Below are positions 34,818-47,991 of a stretch of DNA of 48,198 bases, piece after piece. Location of the stretch: assembly GCA_020650975.1 (NCBI GenBank), contig JAIPMN010001082.1, positions 1-48,198 of the forward strand. The letters are read 5' to 3'. The notes below the pieces were generated by a model, which saw only the letters and a list, made by a program, of their open reading frames with translations, was not told the origin of the DNA and ran no database searches. How positions within the stretch are numbered: the stretch's first letter is position 1; each line of letters begins with the position of its first letter. Origin of the DNA: Apostichopus californicus (lineage: Eukaryota > Echinodermata > Holothuroidea > Aspidochirotida > Stichopodidae). The position numbers and the translations under genes were made by a program.

Positions 34818-36661
34818 CTAAGATGAATATCATTTGATGATTTAGTTATTACTGCTACAACCTGCAGTATTATGTTAAAGCATCTTAAATCCTATTGGTT
34901 GACTTGGTTGCAATTATGTGGTAAAAGTTTGGCATATGGTGAAATATTTTCATCAAAAGACCAAAGGAAAAGATTAAAACAAAAGAACCCAAAGAATATG
35001 TTAACCCTCCCACCACCACCCTTTGACAGGTAGACCGAACCAGTACACAAACAGATGGAAAATTCAAACCATTTATAACAAACATATAGTGTCTATTGAA
35101 CTTTAGAAGCAGCAGTAGCTGAAGTTTGATCGAAAGACATTGTTGTGTTCCTTCAAAATGAAGATGGACATGCAAATTAAATAAAAGATGACATCTGCAA
35201 ATTGAACTAAGCAAAAGCATTGTCTTTTAGCAATCCATCTTTGTCAGTAGATTTGTTAACTATATTCTATGAAAGTTTTGATAAGGTGTGTTTGCCCTGT
35301 TGATAAAGTGATACCATTTCTTTAGCTTTCATGGTGTGACTACGAAAACCAGGTTTCAATATTACAAAGCTATGTTCTTCTGTGAGAACACTGTGCATGT
35401 TGTATATATGTTGTGTGTGGTATTATAAGCCTGGTGTATCTATAGGCTTATCATATCATCTATATATATCCTAGAGTTAAGTGAAAAGAAGTATCAAGCT
35501 GAAGACCCGTGAAATCTCGCCACATTCTGCTTAATTTGAAACCTCCCTTTTTAACCTCCTCCCTTACTGCCTTAATTACAAACCACTCACTCAAAAATCC
35601 AATAACGTTTGAGAAGCTTTTGATAGACATGTATGGTATGTCAGCTAACATTCTGTTACAAGGCTGTGTGTACGTTTGACTCATTAGTGGATGCAATATG
35701 ACTTTTTGTTCTGCAGTGTTGTAGTTTTCAAAGCTATTAGATCAGATTGGCCTCTGCGACAAGTCTTTCATTCAAGTTAGCTCATAAACTCGTGTTAACA
35801 TATCATGCTCTGTTTCCTTAAATTAAATTTTTAATATTCTGTGAATCTTCCATTTTAGAAATTGTGAGAAGATTTAAATAATTTTTCTACAAATTTTTCC
35901 TGTCTGTTGAGAGGTTTCATCTTATGTAGATGAATTTCTGCTACATGTTTTTTGGGTGGTAAATAGTAGAGAATAGTTACTTGGAAACATAGTGTAAACA
36001 TTGTGGATTGCAAGGTCACAGATTGGTCATGGAACAAGCGTACAGACTAGATCAAAGAAATAAATGTGCATGTCGTTAAAAATCTAGTTTTAGTTTTAAG
36101 TCCGACATATTCTGAGAAATAGTTGTCTCATTTCTGCAAGTTAAGTATGTTTAGGACTACAGATACTTCCTTCCTTTTTTTTTAAATATCTTGAAATGTG
36201 GTAATCATCAAAATCAACTACAGTAGAGGCAGAAAACTGGATTATAAACTGTAAATAATAAAAGACAGTTTGTAATGTCAAATAACATTTCGGTGTCAGT
36301 TTATAATCTCAAAAGTCTCTCAAAATAATTTAAAATATTATTTTATTCCTTGTATTTTTTATTGACTGTTTGTATAAGGATGAGTTGACAATTTGTATCA
36401 ACATATATTTAATAGTAACATGTTTGTTTGAAATATATGGCCGGTCCTTATGTGGCAGAATATTGAACATGACATGTGTTTGTATTGTTTGCTTAAATTG
36501 AAAAAAAAAGGCATAAATTAACATTCATACAGGGACTAAAAAACTAAAAAATCAAAATAGTGCCTTAGTTTCATCAATCTTTCTGTGTACATGTGCAACT
36601 TGCATTTTCTATGAGATAATAATTTATTAAGACTCTCTCCTCTAAGAAAAACTTTCATATT

Positions 36662-36694
36662 CCTGTGATTCTGTGATTCTGTGATTCTGTGATT
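36662..36694 (+). repeat. (CTGTGATT)4 simple repeat
   Basis: Four perfect 8-bp copies in unique AT-rich DNA. Confidence 0.9.
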
Positions 36695-37019
36695 GAATTA
36701 ATAGATAAGAGTGTTGGTGGCATGCATAGCAGTGATAGCAGTTGATCAACCAAAGTAATTAAGTTTGATTTAATATTAATTTATTATACCCATCATCATC
36801 ATTTCTGAGGATGATCTATGATCATCTACAGTATGTTATGCATTAACTGGTTATCCAAAAGCTATTAGTACAACACATACAAGATCTTCCCAAGCTTTTA
36901 AGCTGCGTGCAATCATTTCTGTTTTGCAAAAACTCTTTAAGTACATTCCTTTTTTCTGGAAACGGGGTTGATTACCAACATTGTATATCGTTTTCAATAT
37001 TTTTCGCTGAAAATTCAAT

Positions 37020-37330
37020 GACGCATGTACAGTCGACGATGTCGACATCGTCCGTAGCGATCTTCTTTATTATCAAGTCAATCAGTCACGAGCAGTTGCC
37101 CCAGCAAAGAGACATTATGAACATGTTGCTAATTCCAAGGTTGCTCAGTCAGAAACGTGACGTTGGAAGAAACACTCTCCGCGCAAACGACTGCAAAACT
37201 TGCAAAATTGCTGTCTCGAGAAATCCGGCAGAAACGGCATATAATCATCATCATCGATGGAGCACTCACACAGCAGATTACCGAGCGTTTTTAAGATTGA
37301 GGACAAAAGTGTGACGCCATTTAGAGGTCA
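37020..37330. other. CpG-rich unique island with an 18-bp palindrome
   Basis: This non-repetitive, CpG-rich stretch contains the perfect palindrome GACGATGTCGACATCGTC (37035-37052), a CGTGACGT motif like a CREB/ATF site near 37156, and CTCTCCGCGCAAACGACTGC. A 135-codon frame (36907-37314) crosses it but starts in AT-rich DNA and has no recognisable motif. A regulatory element or an unrecognised exon are both possible. Confidence 0.35.
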
Positions 37331-38922
37331 ATTATTGATCCAGGTTCCCAACTATTGCCTCGTCTTTATTTATTTTTTTCCCCCTCCTTTGGATTGTTGC
37401 ATGCGATGCTGCAGATGAGAAATAACGGTGGAAATTAATATTACGAGAGACTGGAGTCGTGTAATTTGTATACCCTCAACACAAGAGTTTGGGATTTGGT
37501 TAAATTTATATCTGACTCAAAGCAAAGGTATATAAAAGAGTCATAAATTAGATATTATAAGGAGTGCGGTAATCAGAGCTAATGGAAAAGAGGCAAAGGT
37601 GTGCCGGGGAAGCAAGTCTAATTAATCACTGCAAGATTTAAAGGGGGATATAGGCATTCTGTTTTTAACTGACTTTAAATTGTTTGTTCGTCATTGACTA
37701 AGTTACTATTGGTTACGGAATATATAAATTGGTTATACAATCACTGTCAATTATGTGCAGGGAGTTTGTACATAGTACCTTGATGGTTTACATTCTTTAT
37801 GATAAGTCAAATCACACAATTAGTAGACACTAACTGTAAACTCTAGATGGGTATTAATTAAATGGAGGTGCAGTTTGTAGTGTCACATTAATATGGGTTC
37901 TATAGGTCACCTGAAATTCAAAGATCATTTCAACAACAAAATTATTGCCCAAGCCACTTTTTTTTGTGTTACATTGATTAATAAATAAATAAATTTGGCA
38001 TGATTTTTATTTATTTACAGTCGAGAGACACATTGTGTAATGATTCCAGATTTGCTGGTCAGTAGCTTTACTTTGATATACAAGTCATATTGTATAATAG
38101 TATCCCGTAGGCCTTAATTGTGATGCCTTCATCTGAAGGATGCCAAATACAACAAAACTACCTGACTTTAGCGGCTCTTCTCTGTTGTACAGTTTCATTC
38201 TTCAACTTAGTGATTTTGTGGCATGTTTTAACAGGTTTTGCCAGACAGAGTTAGATTTATAACTTTCAAGATCTTTATTCATATATCACACTCAACAAGC
38301 AATAATTTCCCTGGCATTTTCGTCCATTAAAATTTCACTGTGAAGTTGTGGTAACTGGGTTAAACATTCGTGAAAAAGAGGTTTTGAATAAAATCAAAAG
38401 TTGATCTTTTTTTTTGCGATACTGTAGTTTAGTTGTTTTGGTACACGCTATGTAGGGTAGTGGAACTTACAAATAACAATGCAGTCAAATTTAATACATA
38501 GCAACAGAATGTGAATCGGCTCAGCAACATGAATGTTTGAAGTAAAGTTTCAACTAGCATGCTTACTAAGATGTCTGGACTTGTGTGTGTTTGTGACTTT
38601 CCCCCAAAACATACAGATATATGGTATATCAGGAAATAAATTTTACCTTTCTTACACTGGTCAGTCAACCTAAGTACTGGTCAGACGTTGAAGAATTACT
38701 TTCCACTATATATGGCTGATTGGTTACCCGATGCTTTCATCAAAATATAGAATGAATTTAAGAAGCCTTGATTTTGTTGTCTTTAACAAATCTTTGTAAA
38801 TATACTTAGCTTGTTTAGCGTATAAATATATATCCTGAAATGTTTTGAGTATTGTCTCAAAGAGCTGAAAGCTGTTTTGTCCAGAGTTCTGTGAAGGATA
38901 CGGTGAATTAGCAAACCATGCA

Positions 38923-39346
38923 GTCATATGCAGGGGTGTAGGAGCCAGGGGTCACTGGGGAATGTGCCCCCCCACTTTTTTACAAAATAGCAAATGTGCC
39001 CTTCTGGCAAATAAAATGTGTCCCTTTGATGAAGAACTGTCTTTTGGATATCTTTGTTAATTTTAATATTTTATTTTAATTATTTATTTTAAGTCTGTAC
39101 ATGCTATTTTTAAAACGGCATCCCATATCTTTTGTAGCATGGTTAACAATAAAAAATCTCAATAACAATAAAAAATCTCAATAAATAGTATTGATAACAT
39201 ACTAACACATCATATATATTTAAGTGATATGGCCGGTGTGTATCGGTTATAGCATAACGAGTGGTGGTTTTGGAATAAGAAAGTTCCCCTCTGATGTTGT
39301 GCCCCCCCTCCTCTTTTTGGAAGCTTCCTTCCCCCCTGGTCATATG
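38923..39346. mobile_element. Non-autonomous hAT-type element (408 bp) with 8-bp target duplication
   Basis: The element proper is 38931-39338. Its ends are CAGGGGTGTAGGAGCC and, read inwards from the right, CAGGGGGGAAGGAAGC, an imperfect terminal inverted repeat, with C-runs near both ends. GTCATATG flanks it perfectly on both sides (38923-38930 and 39339-39346). The interior is AT-rich and noncoding, with an 18-bp direct duplication at about 39146-39184. It is a second, distinct hAT-type MITE family in the window. Confidence 0.9.
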
Positions 39347-39894
39347 CCATATCTATAATGGATGGTACTATCACTCAATGGATCTTTGTGGTTAGAAGTA
39401 CGTGGGTACTTCTTATTTGGGACTTATTTTAACATTGATTCTAATATATAAGAACATTTTGCTTCCCACACATGTAATGTTTGAGATTTCTTTGCAAACC
39501 TCCAATTAAGCTTTGGAAAAGAATCACTAAACCACTTAATTTTCTGGCCTTTAAGAAATCAGTAAAGTGGTCTCTGATAGTTGCTACCATTATTACCTGG
39601 TGGTATAAATATTTGTCATCTAAAACTGACATAATTATCAAGATTCATAAACTCAATCAGTGCACCAGTTAATTTTACATTGAAGTAGCCATCAGGCTCA
39701 GTTGCCATGGTTTCTGTAAAACTTGGGGAAAGTTTCTAATTAAATAGAACGAAAGATTTTGAACATGCCACAATGTCGTACAACACTTCACTTCGTTATA
39801 ACGAAGAGGTAACTTTTTAAAGAAACTTATTTATTATATGAACAGTTTGGTTACTGTCATCATCATGTGCATGTTCAGTTCCTCCATGATTACA

Positions 39895-40260
39895 CATTTT
39901 AATCGTTGACTTTCCTCCGAGTTTCTCGCCGCCGAAATATCCAATCTGGTCGTGCACGCCCAGGCTCAAACACGAACCATATCATGGAAGTATTTACAGA
40001 GTTACAAGCAAGCATCAGTCAAATTCAATGTGTACTGTTGTTGCAATGTATTTTGTTTCATCTTCTCTAATACAATTGAGCGGCTCAGTCACGTTGATTG
40101 ATAACGGAACCTGCCCAGAGCTCTAGAAACAAGCTCATCCAATGCAAACATCTAACGTTGCCACACGTCACTCCTACGAGGACGACGTCGTCGACTACAG
40201 CGACGACCAAGGAAGCTGGCTTTATTAGATTTTTGTAATAATTGAGGCAAAATACAATGC
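39895..40260. other. CpG-rich unique island
   Basis: Two CpG-rich blocks (CGAGTTTCTCGCCGCCGAAA near 39920 and GAGGACGACGTCGTCGACTA near 40167) sit in AT-rich intron. The second includes the palindrome GACGACGTCGTC. A 28-codon open frame (40142-40228) lies in it. It is a candidate conserved regulatory element or small exon; homology has not been tested. Confidence 0.35.
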
Positions 40261-41344
40261 TGTGTATTTCTTTGTCGCCAGCTTCTTCTCCCTGTTAGAA
40301 GCATTTATCAAGTGTTGCAATCTTAAGTATGATAGCTGTATAGTACACACAGGGAAACAAAGGAGTCAGTTCACTTTTTATGAGCTGCTGAGCTCTAGCA
40401 GCAGAGAAAATTAAAATGAATTTCAAAAATATCTGCACAGTAGTCAAATGTGTACATTACAGATTATGATGAGGAAAACATGTTAATAATCTGCCAGAAA
40501 TATTCTCCTGGTTTATTATACAGTTATGGTATGGCCAGCTACAATGTTTGATGGAGAGGGGAGGGGGGGGGATGGGGGTAGTTCAGCTTCTTCCCAGGGT
40601 CTTTAATGGTCTCAAGGAAGGAAATTAGTAGCTCAGGACAGGAGTAGTTGAAGTCAATTAATACCAATGATGAGAAAACTGTACAAATATGACAGTGCCG
40701 AAGCAGTGTGTGTTAGGAGAAGCGTCATTTGCAATGTAATTGTCACGTTCTGTTTGTGAAGGATAATGCCAAGTGGTACATAGTTTTGTAGAAGACAGGC
40801 ATCTCAGAGGGGAATATTGGAGGCATTTGTGATCCATATCATTACAAACATTTTGTGAGCAATGATACAATTTATGGCTAAAGAGTTCTGAGAGCTAATA
40901 TTCTTTTATACAGTGTTTTAGGGAAACTGCATTTGGACAAGAATTTATAAATTATTTATCTTTGAGTATAGTATAGAGTGTGAGAAGTGCTAGGAAGCTG
41001 TGAAAAGAGTGACAGATGTAAACTCAGAGTAGACCATCTCCCTGTCAGAAAGAGGAATTGTGGGTAATGATCAATGAAGAAGGTGCTGAGGTTCGAGGGA
41101 AAGGTTAAGGGATAAGATTATCCAGGTAATGCACTCAAGAGTGAGTAACAGATTAGATAAAGTCATGATCTAGAATTAATACACATCTCATTGAATTATT
41201 CAAGAACAAATAAACCTGTTTTATTTGAGTACACCAAGAGTACACTTAGCAGTTGACTGACTCTGTACAAGACACAAGATGAAATCGTGTTGTAGGATTT
41301 TTTTATGATTTTTTTCTGTGCAAGATCCCAACTGATACATGTAT

Positions 41345-41575
41345 GTATGTATGTATTTAGATCCTCCTGCAAGCAGGAACTCGCAAAGAAGCCATCATTG
41401 GCTTATCAAAGCCGCAAGCTGACCGAAGTCAGTCTCTTAGATTCATATTTAACGTCCATGATTATGAATTGTCAACAACTCTGTAACTGGACGACATACA
41501 TTAATCTTGGAGTGACTCGAACATATTTAAAGGTTGTTCCATCTGGTCTGAGAAAAGCGAGGTGACTAAATTCCT
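41345..41575 (+). mobile_element. Possible dispersed-repeat remnant with open frame
   Basis: After a GTAT-type simple repeat, the stretch contains hairpin-like CCTGCAAGCAGG and GGCTTATCAAAGCC. An open frame ends TYINLGVTRTYLKVVPSGLR plus KAR and a stop. The ending resembles a PRGLR-type motif I associate with repeat-encoded proteins, but I cannot place the family. It may simply be unique DNA. Confidence 0.25.
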
Positions 41576-42237
41576 TGTTGCCCTGAAAGATATCACCCAT
41601 AGTACCACTCCATTTATAGTACAAAGTTACAAACCCTTAGTTGTACCTTCCATATTACACATTTAATGAAGCAACCATGATGTTTAACCAAGAACCTTAT
41701 ATAGGCAAGTCCACTTTATCTTAGGGTCGACTTATTTCCCATGCTCATCCAGTGCTACCTCCTCACTCAAAGTGTATTAGAAACTTTCAGGCTATTTTCC
41801 TGCAGGTTCCCATGTATTCCTGATGTTTGGAATTAGACGATTAAGGTTACCCCCCCCCCCTCCACCTCTGTCTCTCTCTCAGAAAAGTTTGACAATGCTG
41901 AACTGAAACTGATGGTCTTTCATGTATATATTTGCAGTCAACTCAGATGATCTTTATTCATCAGCCTCGGTGAAAGGTTGGTTGATGGAATAGGAAGTAA
42001 AATGTCTGCAGGAAAAACATGATAGATTTCTGCAAAAATATTTTCTTAAACATCCCATGATATGTGCTTCATTTAACACAGCTATGGACAGTTTGAATGC
42101 TAAACTTTTAAACTGAATGTTTATGTCTGGATGATAATTTGCTAGGTGGTACACTAACTGCAAATTTATAAACCTGTAATCGTTTTAAATATACCTAAAA
42201 AGGAAAGAATAGTATTCCTCAATCCTTCTGAAATTCT

Positions 42238-42353
42238 TTATTCAAGGAAAAACAAACCCTAAACCTTTCAAGTTCGGTTATTTCTTGGAAGTGGATTATT
42301 CAAGGAATACAAACCTTAAACCTTTCAAGTTCAGTTATTTCTTGGAAGTAGAC
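42238..42353 (+). repeat. 58-bp tandem duplication
   Basis: TTATTCAAGGAAAAACAAAC... to ...CTTGGAAGTGGA is repeated with a handful of changes; the copies start at 42238 and 42296. Confidence 0.9.
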
Positions 42354-43369
42354 AGAGCAAGTACACAATGGTGCCTTCTGTCACACTTACCAAGATGCTA
42401 AGTGCAAAGATTCAACATTCAAAACTGGATTTTGTCCTGCATATATCACAGATTTTCAATAGATATCATTGCATTGTATTTCATTAACACAAGACTTAGA
42501 GTATATTTCAACAACAAGGTCAAATTTGCTGCTAATTGAGCCAGTTTTCATTGGACTTACGTATTAAACGATTTAATAGAATAAAAGTATCATTACTGCC
42601 AACAATTGTGTCAGAATCTAGTGGATTATATCACTTATCAGAAACCGTTGAAAGCCATATCTATTGAATTGACTTCACAAAGTGTTGACCGTTTATCAAT
42701 CACAAAAGCCCTTGTTTTCATTCAACAACCATTAATTAATTGGCTCCATTTGACTTTGACAAAGTTTGTGAATAGTACCCTTAACCCCTTACAGGATTGA
42801 GTAATACCTGACACAATGAAAATGAATATTTCAAAATTGTCTGCTTTTCCTGCATATTTGGAATTTCTTCGGCTATGTCGATAGATATTCCAGGATCTGC
42901 TTAGAACTTGCCTGTAGCTTGATATTGATAATCCCATATTAAGAAAAATAAATTGATGCAAATTCATTTTAACTTAAATTAACCGTATATTCTGCACCCA
43001 AAACTATGGCAAAGGCATAAGCCAATCAAATTGCTTGTAGCTGCACATTAGTTTGAATATTCAAACATTTCCTTAGAATATTTCATGGTTCTAAAGACAT
43101 TTAGTTGACAATTCTGAGATGTTTGTTGGACATTCCACCGTAAAATAGTATTTTGGAAGTTAATTTTGACAAGTGGGATGGGTTCAAGGTTGGAATTTTA
43201 GAGACAGAATTTGTCAGTTACAGAGACTTTTTTTGCAAAGTATATATTCCAGCAATGATAGTAAATTCTCTGTTTTTAAATTAGAATGTAGTCATGTTTT
43301 ATTGAGGATCTGATAAATGGACTGCTTAAATTCACAAAAATTGAAAGAGTGTGTCAAAATAACTGCTGA

Positions 43370-43850
43370 TTTTTTTTATTATTATTATTATTATTGTTGT
43401 TTTTATTGTTGTTATGATTATGATTATGATGATCATTATTATTATTATGATTATTAATATTGTTATTATCATTGTTGTTGTTATTGTTGTTGCTATGATG
43501 ATGATGATGAAGATGATGATCTGATGATTATTATGATCATTATTGTTATGATTATTGTTATGATCATTGTTGTTATTGTTGTTGTTATTATGATGATGAC
43601 GATAATTATTGTTATTATTATTGATATCATTGTTGTTGTTATTGTTGTTGTTATGATGATGATGATGAAGATGATGATGATGATTATTATTATTATTATT
43701 GTTATGATTATTGTTATGATCATTGTTGTTGTTATTGTTGTTTCAATGATGATAATGAAGATGATGATGATGATTATTATTATTATTATTATTGTTATGA
43801 TGATGATGATGACAATGATTATCATTAATATCATTATCATTCCTATAATT
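43370..43850 (+). repeat. Compound ATT/GTT/GAT trinucleotide microsatellite
   Basis: Mixed runs of ATT, GTT, GAT and GATGAT, with a block of about 150 bases (…GTTGTTATTGTTGTTGTTAT… then GATGATGATGAAGATGATGA) repeated with variation. Open frames on both strands (poly-Ile/Met/Val and poly-Ile/Thr) are artefacts. Confidence 0.95.
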
Positions 43851-44329
43851 CTGTTAGTTGGTTCTGTTTATTGGTGTTTGAATAAGTGCATAGATGAATG
43901 CTTCCCAGCCAGTTGAATGTTGTAAATTTTTCTTTGTATACAGTGCTTCATTGTGGTGATCAAGTGTGAAAGTAATAATCTGTAATTTTCATCTGAACAT
44001 CGATCATAATTTGCCCGTGATTATCCATGTGTATCCCTTGTAACTTGAAAGCCAGAGATATTAATGTTACTGATCCACTATAACTTCATCATCTAACTAT
44101 TGGATTGAACTACTTTCATGTTAATGACAATATATTAATGTCAAAACTGTAAACAATTGCGATAGCAAATCTATTTTAAAACCTGTGACCAGCATTATTC
44201 CCAAGTTAGCCTCCATTTTTTCCTAGAACCAGCCCACTTCTACTTCTTCCTGTTCTATTCTCTCTCTCTGTCAACTCATCAGCATGCAAACTGCAGGCAG
44301 AATTTATTCACCTTTATCCTGAGATATTC

Positions 44330-44700
44330 CACTCAGTTTGACCCCTATTATGAAATATCCCATAGTCCGCCTTGATTGGTGTTTCTTGGAAGTCATTCAC
44401 GAGAGCGTTAATCATCGTACCACAGCTTTACGTAGTTTTTCCAGCTAGATGAAGAACTTTCGCCCACAATGCAACAGGAAGTTCGTAGTCAGTGTCCTTT
44501 AAGCAGATAGCAGAAAATGCGAATGAATAAATGTAATTAAGTTGGTTGCAAATATTGTGGAAGTACCTGATATGTACTGAAAGCATCTTCTTTATCAAGT
44601 TTACGGATGCGTGGGTTTTGTCGAAAGAGCAGGGCACGATAGCAAAGTGCATTGGTTCGGTTTTTATGGGGTTCTCATCATATTCCTTGAGTTAGTTTCG
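44330..44700. other. GC-richer unique island
   Basis: This is non-repetitive DNA with CTTGATTGGTGTTTCTTGG, CACGAGAGCGTTAATCATCG and TGTAATTAAGTTGG, including homeodomain-like TAAT cores. A 74-codon minus-strand frame (44428-44652) is unrecognised. It is a candidate conserved noncoding element by composition only. Confidence 0.25.
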
Positions 44701-45134
44701 ATGTTTTTCCAAACATGAAATTCAATTTTTCAGCGAGGTTATCAAATGACTATCTATGTCCAGAGCTTCAATTCGAGTTAGATGTTATTTGCTTTAGTGA
44801 AAGGTCTGGATTAAATGAAAAATCAATTTTTAGTTCATGGAACTTGCTAGACTATATATAGACATGTAGTCATTTTACATGTTTTCTTTAAATCTCCTAA
44901 AGTGTTAGAACAATATATAATAAGTGTCTGATGAATGAGTTTAATTAAATTTTACATTTTAGAGCTCTCAGCAAATGCTTTATCAGTTTCCCAAACTACA
45001 CTATCACTATCTCCTTTTACACCACTTCTTTTTTTTAAATGTTTTTTTGTCTTTAGAATAAATCAAATTGATTCATCAGCAGTTTCATAATATAATGTTA
45101 TAATGTTAAATATTAATGTTATTGGCATGAAAAT

Positions 45135-45710
45135 AAGTGATCCTATGATAGCATTCAAAGTTCAAACGGATCAAAACTGATTTTGTATCATAAGTATAAC
45201 ATATGGTGATCTTGCAGTTGTATTACTGTTTTAATAGCATATCAAAATGGCATAACGTGATCCTTTTGTTTAAATGATTGTGCATCATAAGTGTAAGATA
45301 AAATGATCCTGCAATTCAATAACTGTTTATACCAGAAGTATTAACATAAAGTGATCCTATAGATGTATGACTGTTTTAATATCATGTTAGTATAGCTTGG
45401 TGTGATACTGTAATTTTATAACTGATTTTGATTTTATAAATGAGGTCGTAGCAAAGTATCTTAAAGGGATCCTGTAGTTGTGTGACATATTTTATAGCAC
45501 ATAAGTATAGCTTGATGTGATCCTGTAATTCTATAACTGATTTTTTACAAGAGGTATTTACCTAAAGGGATCCTGTAGTTGCATAACAGATTTGATAGTG
45601 CTATATAAGTATAGCCTTATGAGATTCTGTTATTCTTTAACTGATTTTGTGCCAGAAGTATTTACATAAATTGATCCTGTAGTTGTATTATTTTTTATAG
45701 CATATCAGTT
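45135..45710 (+). repeat. Degenerate dimeric satellite, about 105-115 bp
   Basis: TGATCCTGTAGTTGTATAAC-type starts alternate between two flavours: one followed by TTTTAATAGCATA…AGTATAGCTTGATG, the other by GATTTTGTACCAGAAGTATT. The TATAGCTTG marker occurs near 45391 and 45506 and, altered, near 45610. It is an old, heavily mutated array. Confidence 0.7.
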
Positions 45711-47991
45711 TAAAGTAAACTGTTGAACTTTTCATAACAGATTTTGTGTTTCATGACTGATTCTGTGTCATTATCATTCAAAGGTACTGTATCTGTATCT
45801 TATGATAAAATCCTGACTGATATTGTTTCATGTAAAGAGATCTGTTATCTCTCAGTGATAAGTTATCTACCATAATTAGGAAACAACTTTACCGAAGGCA
45901 CACCTTTCATCTATCAATCTCTTGATAAAGCAGTCCATTTTTAAGTTTGGGCAACACCTGAAATATTGGAGTTGAGTACTCACAGCCAAAACTAACCAAA
46001 GATATATATCGGAAGGCAGCCATTTTATGCGGAGTCTGACAAAGTTAGGCATATTATACTCGGTCTATTTGATTTCACACTAAAATAAGATAGTGACAAA
46101 AGGTTGTGATGGTACAGAACATCCCAAATATTTGTTCTTGCAATGGTCAATTGCCAACACTTACTTTAATGTTCATGTACAACAGCTAATAGTAGGTTAT
46201 ACACATTCTCCACAGCCTGCAGCAAAAGAATAAACCAGTCTCGTTTATAAACTGTTTTGTGGTAACCTGGAGGAATTCCCATGTATTTTCACTAGAGGAA
46301 ACCTCTTGTGATGAACATTGGAAATCCCCTGATGTACCTACAGACAAGAATAGCTTGAAATCATATAGCATTTCAACAGTTAGAACCTGAAAAGTTCCCA
46401 GTTTTGGCTACATATAATCCATGAATCTTTCACAGCTATATGATAGGATTCAAATCCCCATTTCATGATTACTTACTGTTTTATTAACAAGTTTTCAATC
46501 TTGAGGTTCTACTTCTGATGTGGTTAGGCTTCATTGTGATATACACAAACAATGGTAGGATAGTGTTCATTTGTAAACATGTCAAATTGAAGAATGTTTT
46601 TTGTTTGTCAGCGGAACAATACATGTTAGAGGTGGTCAAAGTTTTCATGATCAATTCACTGTGAGCATTTATACTTTTGTACAATATGGCAAATGTTAGG
46701 AGTTTTGAACCATGTTTGCTGTTTTTTTCTTCCAGATGTGATGTTTTGCACTGGTTAAGTATAGGTGACAGTGTCTTTGTCAAAGTTAGAGTTTCAATGT
46801 GCTAAAGATCAGGTCAATCTAAAGAACAGTACATACTGGAAAAAACAGTGGGTTTTAGTGCATTATCTTGCAGTGAAGACAGTGTGTGGAACTTTTCTAC
46901 AAGAGAATGGGAGTTGTCACCCCAAATTACCGGGAGTAGTTACTCGACTCCTAAGCAGAAGTCAAAAAATGCTCATTGATATCTACACAAGCTGTAATAT
47001 CTGCAACTATCTGTTAGTCTTTGTGCAGATATATTTAGGGATACAAACTAATTTGCCTAATTTCTTTATAGATATCATCTTCAATTGTTTTAGTCATTTT
47101 CACATAAATGGAATGACAGCCTATACTCACAATATATTTACATGATTTCTTATATATAATTAATGTAATATAGCACTGATCTCTTCTGTTCATGAGTTTA
47201 TTCTCACTGACTTAGCCAATCCATGAAGAGAATTACAAGGACATATATTTGAGTGTAAATTATATTTCATATTTGTAAATTTCATTTTCACCAGAGTGAT
47301 TAAAAATGATTGGTAACATGATAGTGATGAGCTCTAAAGACACTGAGGGTGTAATTAAAGATGTGTAATTTATATTAAGTGGTTATCACAGCTTCAGTTT
47401 CGATGATTGGTAATAAACAGTTGGAGGTGCAGGATTAAAATTATAAAGGCTTTTTTTAAGTTTACAATGTAAAACAAATAGTAAACAATACTGTTGGTAG
47501 AAGCTTATAGATTTTAAGGATCAGCTTTTATATATTTTAATATCAAGGTTTATCCTGCTTGTCATGCATTCAGTTCTAAAGAAACTTGATATTATTTGTT
47601 TTTAATAAGTTTTATTAAGTTGCTATTAATAAGTAATAGCATCTCATTTAGTTTTCATTATATCTTGTAACATGTTATTTAGCAAGTAGCTAGAAGTATT
47701 TTCTACTATCTGCAAAGTTTAAATGATGGCAGCCAGCTTGATTCTTTGCCTTAAATATCCAGTTTCAGCCAACAAGCTGAAAGAAATTGTTTGCTGCTAG
47801 TTTTCTTCAAGTTATGGCATCTTGATATGATTTACTAGAAAGGAGTGGCATTGCTTGAAAAGATGCCATCAGGTCACACAAACTGATGCCATCTGTTTAT
47901 TTTTCACTTGTCCTTGTGACTAGCTAGCAACGTTGAGTATTTATTCTATTAGTTTAAATTATTCTGATGTCATTTCTTTACTTAAATATGT

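Noticed and set aside
36907-37314. 135-codon plus-strand frame
   Set aside because: The first half is AT-rich and low in character, the second half only follows the CpG-rich island; no motif or splice partner.
43493-43916. Poly-Ile/Met/Val open frames on both strands
   Set aside because: They are translations of a trinucleotide microsatellite.
46765-47145. 126-codon frame preceded by a good acceptor-like TTTTTTTCTTCCAG
   Set aside because: The acceptor leads to a stop within a few codons in the phase required after exon 3, and the frame itself has no recognisable motif.
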